A stretch of 64,000 nucleotides of DNA from Halomonas alimentaria. Its GTDB lineage: Bacteria; Pseudomonadota; Gammaproteobacteria; Pseudomonadales; Halomonadaceae. Each line of letters opens with the position of its first letter. Positions within the stretch are counted from its first letter, which is position 1. The notes under the pieces were generated by a model. That model searched no databases and had not been told where the DNA came from. It was given only the letters and a program-made list of their open reading frames with translations. The translations under genes were made by a program, and so were the position numbers. Positions 45,025 through 53,295 of the stretch are shown here, one piece after another. The stretch covers positions 809,601-873,600 of the forward strand of contig NZ_WUTT01000001.1 in NCBI RefSeq assembly GCF_009902005.1. Reading direction: 5' to 3'.

Positions 45025-45897
45025 ATGCCCGCTGCCCACACTTCGTCACACGCCTCCCTGACGGACCACTATGACGCCCCGGCCCACGCCGGTTCCGCGC
45101 CGTTGCTGGTACGCCTGGAGTCGGCCTTTCGCGCCGCGGGGTGCGACCCGGCGCGCCTGAGCCTCGACGAGGTTGCCGGCATCGACCAGCTGCACCTGGG
45201 CGGGCGCCGGGCCAGCCGTCACCTGGCGGCGCTGGGTAGGCTCGCCTCCGGGGAGCGGGTGCTGGACGTGGGCTGCGGTACCGGCGGGGCCAGCCGCCTG
45301 CTGGCCGACGAGTTCGGCTGCGAGGTGGTGGGCGTCGACATCACCGCGGCCTTCGTCGAGGTGGCCGAGTGGCTCAGTGCGATGACCGGGCTCGACCGGC
45401 AGACCCGCTTCCTGTGCGCGGATGCGGCGCGCATGCCTCTGCCCGATGGCGGCTTCGACGCGGTGTGGTGCCAGCACGCACTGATGAACATGCCCGACGT
45501 GTCGACAGTGCTTGGGGAGTGGCGCCGCCTGCTGGTGCCCGGCGGGCGGGTGCTGCTCCACGAGGTGGTGGCCGGCGACAACCCCGAGCCGCTGGCGCTG
45601 CCGGTACCCTGGGCCAGTCGTCCGGCGGAGAGCCACCTGCAGGCACGGGCGGAGCTGGAGGCGCGCCTGGCCGAGGCGGGTTTCGTGCTCGAGGCGCTGG
45701 AGGATGTGACCGAGGGGGCATTGGCCTGGCGCCAGAAGCACAGCCGGCGAGAGGCGAGCGAGCCGCCTGTGGGCCCCGGGCTGCCCGGTCCGGGGCTGAT
45801 CTTCGGCGAACGCTTCGTCGAGATGGGACGCAACCTGCGCGACAACCTGGCGGCGGGCAAGGTACGCATCCTGGCGGGCTGCTGGCGCCAGGCGTAG
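45025..45897 (+). CDS. SAM-dependent methyltransferase
   Basis: A 290-residue class I methyltransferase. The SAM motif is ERVLDVGCGTGGASRLLADE, followed by VVGVDITAAFVEVAEWLSAM, and CADAARMPLPDGGFDAVWC marks the acidic loop. The segment HALMNMPDVSTVLGEWRRLL is similar to small-molecule methyltransferases such as UbiE-like and sarcosine/dimethylglycine types. The substrate is not identified. The ATG at 45025 has AAGGAG upstream. The next gene (octahaem cytochrome) starts 145 bases on; co-transcription is possible but not shown. Confidence 0.82.
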   Translation: MPAAHTSSHASLTDHYDAPAHAGSAPLLVRLESAFRAAGCDPARLSLDEVAGIDQLHLGGRRASRHLAALGRLASGERVLDVGCGTGGASRLLADEFGCEVVGVDITAAFVEVAEWLSAMTGLDRQTRFLCADAARMPLPDGGFDAVWCQHALMNMPDVSTVLGEWRRLLVPGGRVLLHEVVAGDNPEPLALPVPWASRPAESHLQARAELEARLAEAGFVLEALEDVTEGALAWRQKHSRREASEPPVGPGLPGPGLIFGERFVEMGRNLRDNLAAGKVRILAGCWRQA

Positions 45898-46042
45898 CGG
45901 GAATTTCGCTCGAGCGACAGGCGACATCTTGTCGCTCGCCGGGGTGGCTGGATATTGATCCTCGTCAAGGCGGTTCGGCCGGACGCTGCCATGCTGAATC
46001 CAGGCATGCCGTCTGGTGGCCAGCCGAAGGGAGGAGTGCGCA

Positions 46043-47650
46043 ATGCGGGGACAGAATTCACGACCGGGGCTGCGCTGCCTGGTGGGGCTGGTGCTGCTGT
46101 GGCTGGCGCTGCTGTGGCTGGCGCTGCCGGCACTGGCCAGCACCGCAGACCACAGCCAGTTCGAGGAGCTCGAGGGGCCCTTCGCCAGCGGAGAGGAGGT
46201 CACCGAGGCCTGCCTGGGCTGCCATACCGAGGCGGCCGAGGAGGTGATGGCGACCCGTCACTGGACCTGGGAGTATCACAATCCCCTGGACGGTGAGGTG
46301 CTGGGCAAGAAGAGCATGCTCAACGGCTTCTGCATCGCCGACCGCTCAAACGAGGCCTTCTGCCAGTCGTGCCATATCGGCTACGGCTGGGAGGACGAGA
46401 CCTTCGACTTCTCCAACCCCTTCAAGGTGGATTGCCTCTCCTGCCACAACACCGGGGACTACAAGAAGGTAGCGGGGCTTGCCGGGCATCCCGCCTACGA
46501 GCGCACCGAGTATCCACCGGGTTCAGGCAAGTTCCATGGACCCACCGACCTGGTGGAGGTGGCCCGGAATGTCGGCCCGACTTCCCGCGAGACCTGCGGC
46601 AGCTGCCACTTCTACGGCGGCGGCGGGGATGGCGTGAAGCATGGTGACCTCGACTCCTCGCTGGTCGATGCCCACCGCGATCTCGACGTGCATATGGCGG
46701 TGGATGGCGGCGACTTCCGCTGCAGCACCTGCCACCAGACCGAGAGCCATGCGGTGCCGGGCAGCCGCATCCAGGTCTCGGCGGTGGATGACAATCGGGC
46801 GATCCGGCGCGGCGAGCAGACCGACCGCAACCCGGCCACCTGTCAGGCCTGTCATGGCAATGCGCCCCACGAGGAGGGCCCCATGGCCACGCGGCTCAAC
46901 GAGCATACCCGCGCGCTGGCCTGTCAGACCTGCCACATTCCCGCCTTCGCCCGCGGCGGGGTGCCCACCAAGATGGGCTGGGACTGGTCCACCGGCGGCC
47001 AGCTGGACGAGGACGGCAAGCCGTTCCAGCGCAAGGATGACGACGGTCACGTGATCTACGACAGCAAGAAGGGCGACTTCACCCTGGGCGAGAACGTGGT
47101 GCCCGAGTATGTCTGGTTCAACGGCGACGTCACCTTTACCACCACCGAGACCGAGATCGACCCCGACAACGCCCCGGTGCCCATCAATACCTACCACGGC
47201 ACGCCGGGTGGCGAGGACTCGCGTATCTGGCCGGTGAAGCTGTTCCACGGCAAGCAGCCCTACGACACCGTGCACAACACCCTGCTGGTGCCCCATGTGG
47301 CGATACCCGACGACTCCGCCTTCTGGTTCAACTTCGACTGGGCCAAGGCGCTGGAAGCGGGCACCGAGGCCGCCGGACAGCCCTTCAGCGGCGAGTTCGA
47401 TTTCGTCGAGACCACCATGCTGTGGCCCATCACCCATATGGTGGCACCCGGTGAGCAGGCCCTGAAGTGCGGCAGCTGCCATGCCGATGAGGGGCGCCTG
47501 GCGGACGTGGAGGGTGTCTGGCTGCCGGGGCGCGATCGTCATGAACTGCTCGACCGCTTCGGCTTCGGCCTGGCCGGACTGATGCTGCTGGGTGTGCTCG
47601 GCCACGGGGCCCTGCGCATCGCGACCCGCAACCGCCGCAAGGAGCACTGA
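46043..47650 (+). CDS. Octahaem cytochrome c (tetrathionate-reductase family)
   Basis: A 535-residue exported cytochrome with eight CxxCH haem sites, starting at C57, C107, C131, C185, C227, C267, C294 and C476. The Sec signal covers about residues 1-33 (LLWLALLWLALPALAS). A single C-terminal helix (about 505-523) and a basic tail anchor it. The spacing and the lysine-rich VLGKKSMLNGFC before the second site match octahaem tetrathionate reductase (OTR), whose active haem has a lysine ligand. OTR reduces tetrathionate and also nitrite and hydroxylamine in vitro. The ATG at 46043 has GGAGGAGT upstream. The next gene is a membrane cytochrome b one base on, its likely electron donor. Confidence 0.88.
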   Translation: MRGQNSRPGLRCLVGLVLLWLALLWLALPALASTADHSQFEELEGPFASGEEVTEACLGCHTEAAEEVMATRHWTWEYHNPLDGEVLGKKSMLNGFCIADRSNEAFCQSCHIGYGWEDETFDFSNPFKVDCLSCHNTGDYKKVAGLAGHPAYERTEYPPGSGKFHGPTDLVEVARNVGPTSRETCGSCHFYGGGGDGVKHGDLDSSLVDAHRDLDVHMAVDGGDFRCSTCHQTESHAVPGSRIQVSAVDDNRAIRRGEQTDRNPATCQACHGNAPHEEGPMATRLNEHTRALACQTCHIPAFARGGVPTKMGWDWSTGGQLDEDGKPFQRKDDDGHVIYDSKKGDFTLGENVVPEYVWFNGDVTFTTTETEIDPDNAPVPINTYHGTPGGEDSRIWPVKLFHGKQPYDTVHNTLLVPHVAIPDDSAFWFNFDWAKALEAGTEAAGQPFSGEFDFVETTMLWPITHMVAPGEQALKCGSCHADEGRLADVEGVWLPGRDRHELLDRFGFGLAGLMLLGVLGHGALRIATRNRRKEH

Positions 47651-47651
47651 C

Positions 47652-48284
47652 ATGAGCCAGCGAGTCTACCTCTTCACCCGCTTCGAGCGCTTCTGGCACT
47701 GGGGCCAGGCGGCGCTGGTGCTGGTACTGCTGTTCAGCGGCTTCGCCATTCGCGGCTACCACGACCTGCTCCACTTCGGCCCGGCGGTAAGGCTTCACGA
47801 GACGGCGGCCTGGCTGCTGATCGGGCTGTGGGTGTTCGCCATCTTCTGGCACTTCACCACCGGCCAGTGGCGCCAGTACATCCCCACCCTGGAGCGAATC
47901 GGCGCCATGGTGCGCTTCTACGCCTATGGCATCTTCCTTGGCGAGCCACATCCCTACCGGCAGACCCCGCAGCGCAAACACAACCCGCTGCAGCGTCTGG
48001 CCTACCTGGGGGTGAAGCTGGTGATCAATCCGCTGGTGTGGGTCACCGGGCTGGCCTACCTGTTCTGGGAGCCGCTGCGCGAGCTGGCTCCGGCCTGGCT
48101 GGGGCTGGAGCAGGTAGCCGGGCTGCATGTGCTCGGCGCCTTCCTGATGCTGGCCTTCGTGATCATCCACGTCTACCTGACCACCACCGGCCATACGCCG
48201 CTGGCGCATATCAAGGCGATGATCACCGGCTGGGAGACGCTGCACGACGATGAGGTGATAGAACCACGGCCCCGCAAGGGCTGA
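47652..48284 (+). CDS. Membrane cytochrome b (cytochrome b561/DUF4405-like), partner of the octahaem cytochrome
   Basis: A 210-residue membrane protein with four or five helices. Haem-ligand histidines are suggested in FERFWHWGQAALVLVLLFSG, FGPAVRLHETAAWLLIGLWV with FWHFTTGQW, and LHVLGAFLMLAFVIIHVYLT. The C-terminal half looks like Ni,Fe-hydrogenase/thiosulfate reductase type cytochrome b. It should oxidise quinol and deliver electrons to the octahaem protein. The start is one base after the preceding stop (TGACATG), so the two are coupled. The product ends just before the terminator at 48317. Confidence 0.88.
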   Translation: MSQRVYLFTRFERFWHWGQAALVLVLLFSGFAIRGYHDLLHFGPAVRLHETAAWLLIGLWVFAIFWHFTTGQWRQYIPTLERIGAMVRFYAYGIFLGEPHPYRQTPQRKHNPLQRLAYLGVKLVINPLVWVTGLAYLFWEPLRELAPAWLGLEQVAGLHVLGAFLMLAFVIIHVYLTTTGHTPLAHIKAMITGWETLHDDEVIEPRPRKG

Positions 48285-48316
48285 GATATAGGCTAGGAAA
48301 GATCGGAGGAGAGCAG

Positions 48317-48346
48317 CGACGGCCACCGCGGAAGCGGTGGCCGTCG
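48317..48346. terminator. Terminator-like hairpin between convergent genes
   Basis: A perfect 13-bp stem CGACGGCCACCGC/GCGGTGGCCGTCG with a GGAA tetraloop, 32 bases after the cytochrome b stop and 21 bases from the end of the tartrate dehydrogenase-like gene. No T run. Confidence 0.65.
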
Positions 48347-48367
48347 TACATGGAGGGGGAGGTGGCG

Positions 48368-49441
48368 TCAGCCCTTGATGCGCTCGGTGATGGCCCGTCC
48401 CATGCCCTCGGTGGTGCCGGTGCCACCCACGTCGGGGGTGAGCACGTTCCTGTCACCCTCGGCGAGCACCGCCTCGAAGGCGGCGACGATGGCGTCGGCC
48501 GCCTCCTGGTGGCCCAGGTGCTCGAGCATCATCGCCGCCGACCAGATCTGACCGATGGGGTTGGCGATCCCCTTGCCGGCGATGTCCGGGGCGCTGCCGT
48601 GCACCGGTTCGAACAGGCTGGGGAAGGTGCCTTCCGGGTTGATGTTGGCCGAGGGCGCCACACCGATGGTGCCGGTGCAGGCCGGGCCCAGGTCGGAGAG
48701 GATGTCGCCGAACAGGTTGCTGGCCACCACCACGTCGAACCAGTCCGGATGCATCACGAAGTTGGCGGTGAGGATGTCGATATGGAACTGGTCCACCGAC
48801 ACCTCCGGGTAGTTCGCCCCCATCGCCTTCACGCGCTCGTCCCACCAGGGCATGGTGATGGCGATGCCGTTGGACTTGGTGGCCGAGGTGAGCTTCTTCC
48901 TCGGGCGCGACCGGGCCAGCTCATAGGCGAACCTCAGCACGCGGTCGGTGCCGTGGCGGGTCATCACCGTCTCCTGGATCACCACCTCCCGCTCGGTGCC
49001 CTCGAACATCTTGCCGCCGACGCTGGAGTACTCGCCCTCGGTGTTCTCGCGTACCACGTAGAAGTCGATGTCGCCGGGCTGCCTGTCCGCCAGCGGGCTC
49101 TTCACGCCCGGCAGCAGCCGGCAGGGGCGCAGGTTGACGTACTGGTCGAAACGGCGCCGGAACTGCAGCAGCGAGCCCCACAGCGAGACGTGGTCGGGCA
49201 CGGTCTCCGGCCAGCCCACGGCGCCGTAGAAGAGGGCGTCGAAGTCCTTGAGCTGGTCGAACCAGTCGTCGGGCAGCATCTGGCCGTGCTCGGCGTAGTA
49301 GTCGCAGCTGGCGAAGTCGAAGTCGGTGAGCTCGATCTCGATGCCGAAGCGCTCGGCGGCGGCCTCCAGGGCGCGCACGCCCTCGGGCATCACCTCCTTG
49401 CCGATGCCGTCGCCGGGGATCACTGCGATGCGCTGTGCCAT
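48368..49441 (-). CDS. Tartrate dehydrogenase/decarboxylase-type enzyme (TtuC-like)
   Basis: A 357-residue member of the isocitrate/isopropylmalate dehydrogenase family. The NAD-binding start is IAVIPGDGIGKEVMPEGVRA; metal and substrate residues lie in YVNLRPCRLLPGVKSPLA, DIDFYVVRENTEGEYSSVGG, and NLFGDILSDLGPACTGTIGV. These details match the tartrate dehydrogenase branch, which acts on tartrate, D-malate and related hydroxyacids with NAD and divalent metal. It is divergent from a LysR regulator with 108 bases between the starts. D-malate dehydrogenase (DmlA) is an alternative name for the same subfamily. Confidence 0.88.
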   Translation of the reverse strand: MAQRIAVIPGDGIGKEVMPEGVRALEAAAERFGIEIELTDFDFASCDYYAEHGQMLPDDWFDQLKDFDALFYGAVGWPETVPDHVSLWGSLLQFRRRFDQYVNLRPCRLLPGVKSPLADRQPGDIDFYVVRENTEGEYSSVGGKMFEGTEREVVIQETVMTRHGTDRVLRFAYELARSRPRKKLTSATKSNGIAITMPWWDERVKAMGANYPEVSVDQFHIDILTANFVMHPDWFDVVVASNLFGDILSDLGPACTGTIGVAPSANINPEGTFPSLFEPVHGSAPDIAGKGIANPIGQIWSAAMMLEHLGHQEAADAIVAAFEAVLAEGDRNVLTPDVGGTGTTEGMGRAITERIKG

Positions 49442-49549
49442 GTATCTACTCCTCTTCTGTGTGCCGGGAATTCTCCTACTCTAGTGCCTGACAGGCGAGA
49501 GATAATCAGGCTAGGATGCAAGGCATTGTTGACCATGAGTGGAGAGTCC

Positions 49550-50455
49550 ATGGCGCCGCTTGATGACCTCGCCTTCTTCCAGCGCCTGGCGCGAGCCGGC
49601 AGCCTGACGGCGACCGCCCGCGACCTGGGACTCTCCCTGTCGGCGGTCAGCAAGCGTCTCAAGCAGCTCGAATCGCGCCTGGGGGTCAGCCTGGCCAGTC
49701 GCACCACCCGTCGCCTGACCCTGACGGCGGAGGGGGAGCGCTACCTGGCCGGTGGCGGGGCGATCCTCGACGAGCTGGCCGAGCTGGAGGAGGGCCTCAG
49801 TGCCCAGCGTGCCGCGCTCTCGGGGCCGCTCAAGGTCAACGCCACCTTCGGCTTCGGGCGCCGCCACGTGGCACCGCTGCTCTCCCGCTTCTGCGCCAGC
49901 CACCCGGGCGTGGAGGGCACCCTCGAGCTTACCAACTTCCCCATGACGCCGGGCGAACAGGGCGTGGACATCAGCATCCGGGTGGGTGCCCTCCCCGATT
50001 CGCGGCTCGTCGCCCAGCGCATCCTCGACAACCGCCGGATCCTCTGCGCGGCGCCCGCCTATGCCGAGCGGATGCCGGGCCTGGCGGAGCCGGCGGACCT
50101 GGCGAAGCATCCCTGCCTGGTGCTGCGCGAGAACGACAGCGACTTCGCGCTCTGGCGCTTCGAGCATCGTGGTGGCGAGCGCCCGGACCAGTCGGTCAAG
50201 GTCGCCGGGCCCCTGGCCAGCAACGACGGCGAGGTCATCGTCAACCTGGCGCTGGATGGCCACGGGGTCATCCTGCGTTCCCGCTGGGATGTCCAGTCGC
50301 ACCTGGCGGACGGGCGCCTGGTGGCGCTGTTGCCCGAGTGGCAGGGCGTGCGCGCCGACTTCCATGCCGTCTATCGCCAGCGGCGTCATATCCCTGCACG
50401 GATTCGTGCTTTTGTGGACCTGCTTCGTCAGGAACTACCCGGGCGGGTGGGGTGA
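49550..50455 (+). CDS. LysR-family regulator, probable dehydrogenase regulator
   Basis: A 301-residue LysR protein with the helix-turn-helix FFQRLARAGSLTATARDLGL and LSAVSKRLKQLESRLGVSLA. The effector domain begins at GPLKVNATFGFGRRHVAPLL. This type (DmlR/TtuA-like) commonly controls the adjacent divergent tartrate or malate dehydrogenase. I chose ATG at 49550 with GGAGAG upstream; an in-frame ATG at 49535 is possible. The intergenic 49442-49549 should hold the operators. Confidence 0.88.
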   Translation: MAPLDDLAFFQRLARAGSLTATARDLGLSLSAVSKRLKQLESRLGVSLASRTTRRLTLTAEGERYLAGGGAILDELAELEEGLSAQRAALSGPLKVNATFGFGRRHVAPLLSRFCASHPGVEGTLELTNFPMTPGEQGVDISIRVGALPDSRLVAQRILDNRRILCAAPAYAERMPGLAEPADLAKHPCLVLRENDSDFALWRFEHRGGERPDQSVKVAGPLASNDGEVIVNLALDGHGVILRSRWDVQSHLADGRLVALLPEWQGVRADFHAVYRQRRHIPARIRAFVDLLRQELPGRVG

Positions 50456-50770
50456 TCTCTTTCGCAGAGGTCCCGCGTTAGACACAGCCCACCACCTTGC
50501 CAATAATGGAGTTCGATGAGGCTCGGCACTCGCTCGGAGTGTCGCGCTGGAGCAGGACGCAGGGGGCGGGTATCCGGGTAGTGCTCACAGTGGCGGGCTA
50601 GACACCCCAGGTCAGGCAGGTGACTACTGTCAGCATGCCCAGTTATAAGAAGGGAACTTCAGCCACAAGGCAAAGTCGCTAGAATGCAGATGGTAGTGCA
50701 CAGGGCGTTGTATCACTTGGCTTTCAGCCACGATGTCGCAGCATGCGACGGGTACTTATGGAGGTGGATC
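50456..50770. other. 315-base gap, upstream region of the OsmB-like gene
   Basis: No gene was recognised. A CTAGAAT box at 50679-50685 resembles a sigma-70 or sigma-S minus-10 element and lies about 86 bases before the OsmB-like start; this is a visual match only. Confidence 0.35.
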
Positions 50771-50995
50771 ATGAACAGGATGCAAAGATCGGCGCTTGGT
50801 GCATTGGCCCTGTCCCTTATGCTGGGCCTGGCGGCGTGCTCCGGGATGTCGACCCAGGACAGGAACACTGCCCTCGGTGCGGGCGTGGGTGCTGTCGGCG
50901 GCTCGGTCCTGACGGGAGGCAGCACGGCTGGTACCGTTGGCGGTGCCGTGGTTGGCGGCGTTATTGGCCACCAGGTCGATGACGACGATGACTGA
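50771..50995 (+). CDS. OsmB-like glycine-zipper lipoprotein
   Basis: A 74-residue lipoprotein with signal MNRMQRSALGALALSLMLG and lipobox LAAC (C23). The rest is a glycine-zipper helix, GAGVGAVGGSVLTGGSTAGT and VGGAVVGGVIGHQV, ending in a run of aspartates. This is the build of OsmB, an outer-membrane lipoprotein induced by osmotic stress and stationary phase. The ATG at 50771 has GGAGGTGG upstream. It is a single gene with a hairpin directly after it. Confidence 0.85.
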   Translation: MNRMQRSALGALALSLMLGLAACSGMSTQDRNTALGAGVGAVGGSVLTGGSTAGTVGGAVVGGVIGHQVDDDDD

Positions 50996-51005
50996 TCGGT
51001 AACAG

Positions 51006-51046
51006 TGGCGCAGCCGATCACCCCAATGGTGGTATCGGCTGCGCCA
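51006..51046 (+). terminator. Hairpin after the OsmB-like gene
   Basis: A perfect 13-bp stem TGGCGCAGCCGAT/ATCGGCTGCGCCA with a 15-base interior containing CACC/GGTG, 10 bases after the stop. No strong T run follows. Confidence 0.6.
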
Positions 51047-51216
51047 GCGGCTACTCTCCACAAGGTCGAACCATGTCACCGTCGCTGTGCTGCCGCCCTC
51101 CAGGGGCGTAGGACAGGTGATCCACCGTGACATCTGATACGGTCTGACGTATCCGAATCGCCGGGCGGGTGAAGAGTGTTCAAATTGTCTATCCCCGTGC
51201 AGCGGAGCCCCCAGTC

Positions 51217-52521
51217 GTGAACGTCATCATGTTTACCAACACCTACCTGCCCATCGTCGGCGGGGTCAGCGAGTCGGTGCAGCGCCTGGCGGTGAGCCTG
51301 CGCGAGCTTGGCCACCGGGTGCTGGTGGTGGCGCCGCGCCTGGATGGCCAGCCTGAAGCGGAGCAGGACGTGGTGCGGGTGGTTGCCATGCAGCACTTCA
51401 ACGGCAGCGACTTCTCGCTGCCGGTGCCGATTCCCGGCCAGCTCCACGAGGCGGTGGAGGCTTTCGACCCGGATATCGTGCACTCTCACCACCCCTTCCT
51501 GCTCGGCGACACCGCGGCGCGCACCGCCGAGACCTATGGCCTGCCGCTGGTGTTCACCCACCACACCCTCTACGAGCATTACACCCACTACGTGCCCGGC
51601 GACTCGCCGCGTATGCAACGCTTCGCAGTGGCGCTGGCCACCGAGTACACCCGGTTGTGCGATGAGGTGATCGCGCCCAGCGAGAGCATCCGCCGGCTGC
51701 TGATCGAGCGCGGGGCCAACGCGGCGATCAGCGTGGTGCCGAGCGGCGTGGACACGCGCCGCTTCGCGGCGGGCGACGAGCGAGCCTGGCGCGAGCGGCT
51801 GGGGATTCCCGAGGAGGCCTGCGTGGTCGGCCACCTGGGGCGGCTGGCCTTCGAGAAGAACCTCGACTTCCTGGCGCACGCCGTCGGCCTGGCGCTGGGA
51901 CGCGACGAGCGCCTCCACTGCCTGGTGGTGGGGGAGGGGGAGGCGCAAGCGGCCATGGAGGCGCGCTTCGAGGAGGCCGGCGTCGGCGCCAGGGTGCACT
52001 TCACCGGGCGGCTGCAGGGGCAGGCGCTGATCGATGCCTACCACGCCATGGACCTCTTCGCCTTCGCCTCCCACAGCGAGACCCAGGGCATGGTGGTGGC
52101 CGAGGCCATGGCCACCGGGCTGCCGGTGGTGGCCCTGGATGCCCCCGGGGTGCGCGAGGTGGTGCGGGACGGCGAGAACGGTCGCCTGCTGGAGGGCGAC
52201 GATGCCGAGGCGATGGCCGCGGCCCTGACGGCGCTGGTCGAGCCCGCGGCGCGCTCGCCCCTGGCAGAGGGGGCGCAGCGGACCGCGGCGGCCTTCGACG
52301 AGGCCCGCTGCGCCGAGCGCTGCCTCGACGTCTACCGACGTGCCATCGCCGCCGGTGGCCCCTTCACCCATGCCGAGGAGGGGGGCTGGGAGCGGGTGAG
52401 ACACCGCCTGGGGGCAGAGTGGCAGATGCTACGCCACCGTGGCAGGGTGTTGGGCAAGCTGGTCCACGCCACCTGGGAGGAGGAGCGCCCGGACTGGTGG
52501 CCCGGCGGGCCGGCGAAGTGA
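51217..52521 (+). CDS. GT4-family glycosyltransferase
   Basis: A 434-residue GT-B glycosyltransferase. The acceptor side starts VIMFTNTYLPIVGGVSESV; donor-binding blocks are VGHLGRLAFEKNLDFLAHAV and the E-x7-E motif within ASHSETQGMVVAEAMATGLP. THHTLYEHYTHYVPGDSPRM is typical of the glycolipid-forming branch. It may glycosylate lipid at the inner membrane; the acceptor is unknown. The start is a GTG at 51217 with GGAG 9 bases upstream; an earlier GTG at 51169 adds 16 residues. It is convergent with, and abuts, the VTT-domain gene. Confidence 0.87.
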   Translation: MNVIMFTNTYLPIVGGVSESVQRLAVSLRELGHRVLVVAPRLDGQPEAEQDVVRVVAMQHFNGSDFSLPVPIPGQLHEAVEAFDPDIVHSHHPFLLGDTAARTAETYGLPLVFTHHTLYEHYTHYVPGDSPRMQRFAVALATEYTRLCDEVIAPSESIRRLLIERGANAAISVVPSGVDTRRFAAGDERAWRERLGIPEEACVVGHLGRLAFEKNLDFLAHAVGLALGRDERLHCLVVGEGEAQAAMEARFEEAGVGARVHFTGRLQGQALIDAYHAMDLFAFASHSETQGMVVAEAMATGLPVVALDAPGVREVVRDGENGRLLEGDDAEAMAAALTALVEPAARSPLAEGAQRTAAAFDEARCAERCLDVYRRAIAAGGPFTHAEEGGWERVRHRLGAEWQMLRHRGRVLGKLVHATWEEERPDWWPGGPAK

Positions 52522-53199
52522 TCAGCGCCGCCGGCGACGATCGGCCCAGCGCTTGAGCGCCACCAGCAGCAGCACCGCCAGCAGCAGGCCTCCGGCACCC
52601 CAGGCGAGCTCGCCGCGGCTCTCGGCGGTGGCCAGCTCCCCCAGCTGGCTGCCCAGCAGCGTGACCCCGGCGAGCCCGGGGGCGATCCCCAGCGCCGAGC
52701 CCACCAGATAGTCGCGCAGGCGCAGGCGAAAGGCGCCGGCCATCATGTTGGTGAGGGTGAAGGGGGCCAGCGGCAGCAGGTTGACGACGGTCATGGTGCG
52801 GATGCCGCGGCCGGAGAGGTAGCGCGAGAGCCCCCTGAGGCGCTTGCCACCATGGCGCAGCAGCGCCTCGCGGCCGATGCGCCGGCCCACCCACCAGGTG
52901 ACCAGCGAGGCGCCCAGGGTGCCTGCCAGGGCGTAGCCGAAGCCCCACCAGGGGCCGAACAGCAGCCCGGTCGCGCCTACCAGCAGGCTCAGCGGGAACA
53001 TCACCAGCGAGGCCCCGGCGTAGACCGCCATCACCACCAGGATCGTCCAGGGCGCGTCGCGCCAGCCGGGGGCCGAGGCGGCCAGCGCCCGCAGCGCCTC
53101 CAGGGTCAGCACTCCCTCCCGGGCCAGCCACTGCCAGCCCAGCGCCAGGCTGGCGAGCAGGGCGAGGGCGACCAGCGGCAGCAGCAGGGAGCGGGGCAT
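52522..53199 (-). CDS. TVP38/TMEM64 (VTT-domain, DedA-like) membrane protein
   Basis: A 225-residue membrane protein of the VTT/SNARE-associated family. The central block GATGLLFGPWWGFGYALAGT, then VVNLLPLAPFTLTNMMAGAF and LVGSALGIAPGLAGVTLLGS, is characteristic. Related proteins flip or scramble lipids such as undecaprenyl phosphate or phospholipids. It ends directly beside the GT4 gene, so both may work on membrane lipids, but they are transcribed toward each other. Confidence 0.87.
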   Translation of the reverse strand: MPRSLLLPLVALALLASLALGWQWLAREGVLTLEALRALAASAPGWRDAPWTILVVMAVYAGASLVMFPLSLLVGATGLLFGPWWGFGYALAGTLGASLVTWWVGRRIGREALLRHGGKRLRGLSRYLSGRGIRTMTVVNLLPLAPFTLTNMMAGAFRLRLRDYLVGSALGIAPGLAGVTLLGSQLGELATAESRGELAWGAGGLLLAVLLLVALKRWADRRRRR

Positions 53200-53295
53200 A
53201 GCAGGGATCTCGGCGACAGGCGGGAGAACAGCATAAGGCCCCTGCCGGCCGAGTCCAATCGTCGGCGTCGCGCCGTCGCTGCGGCGATCGCCCGG

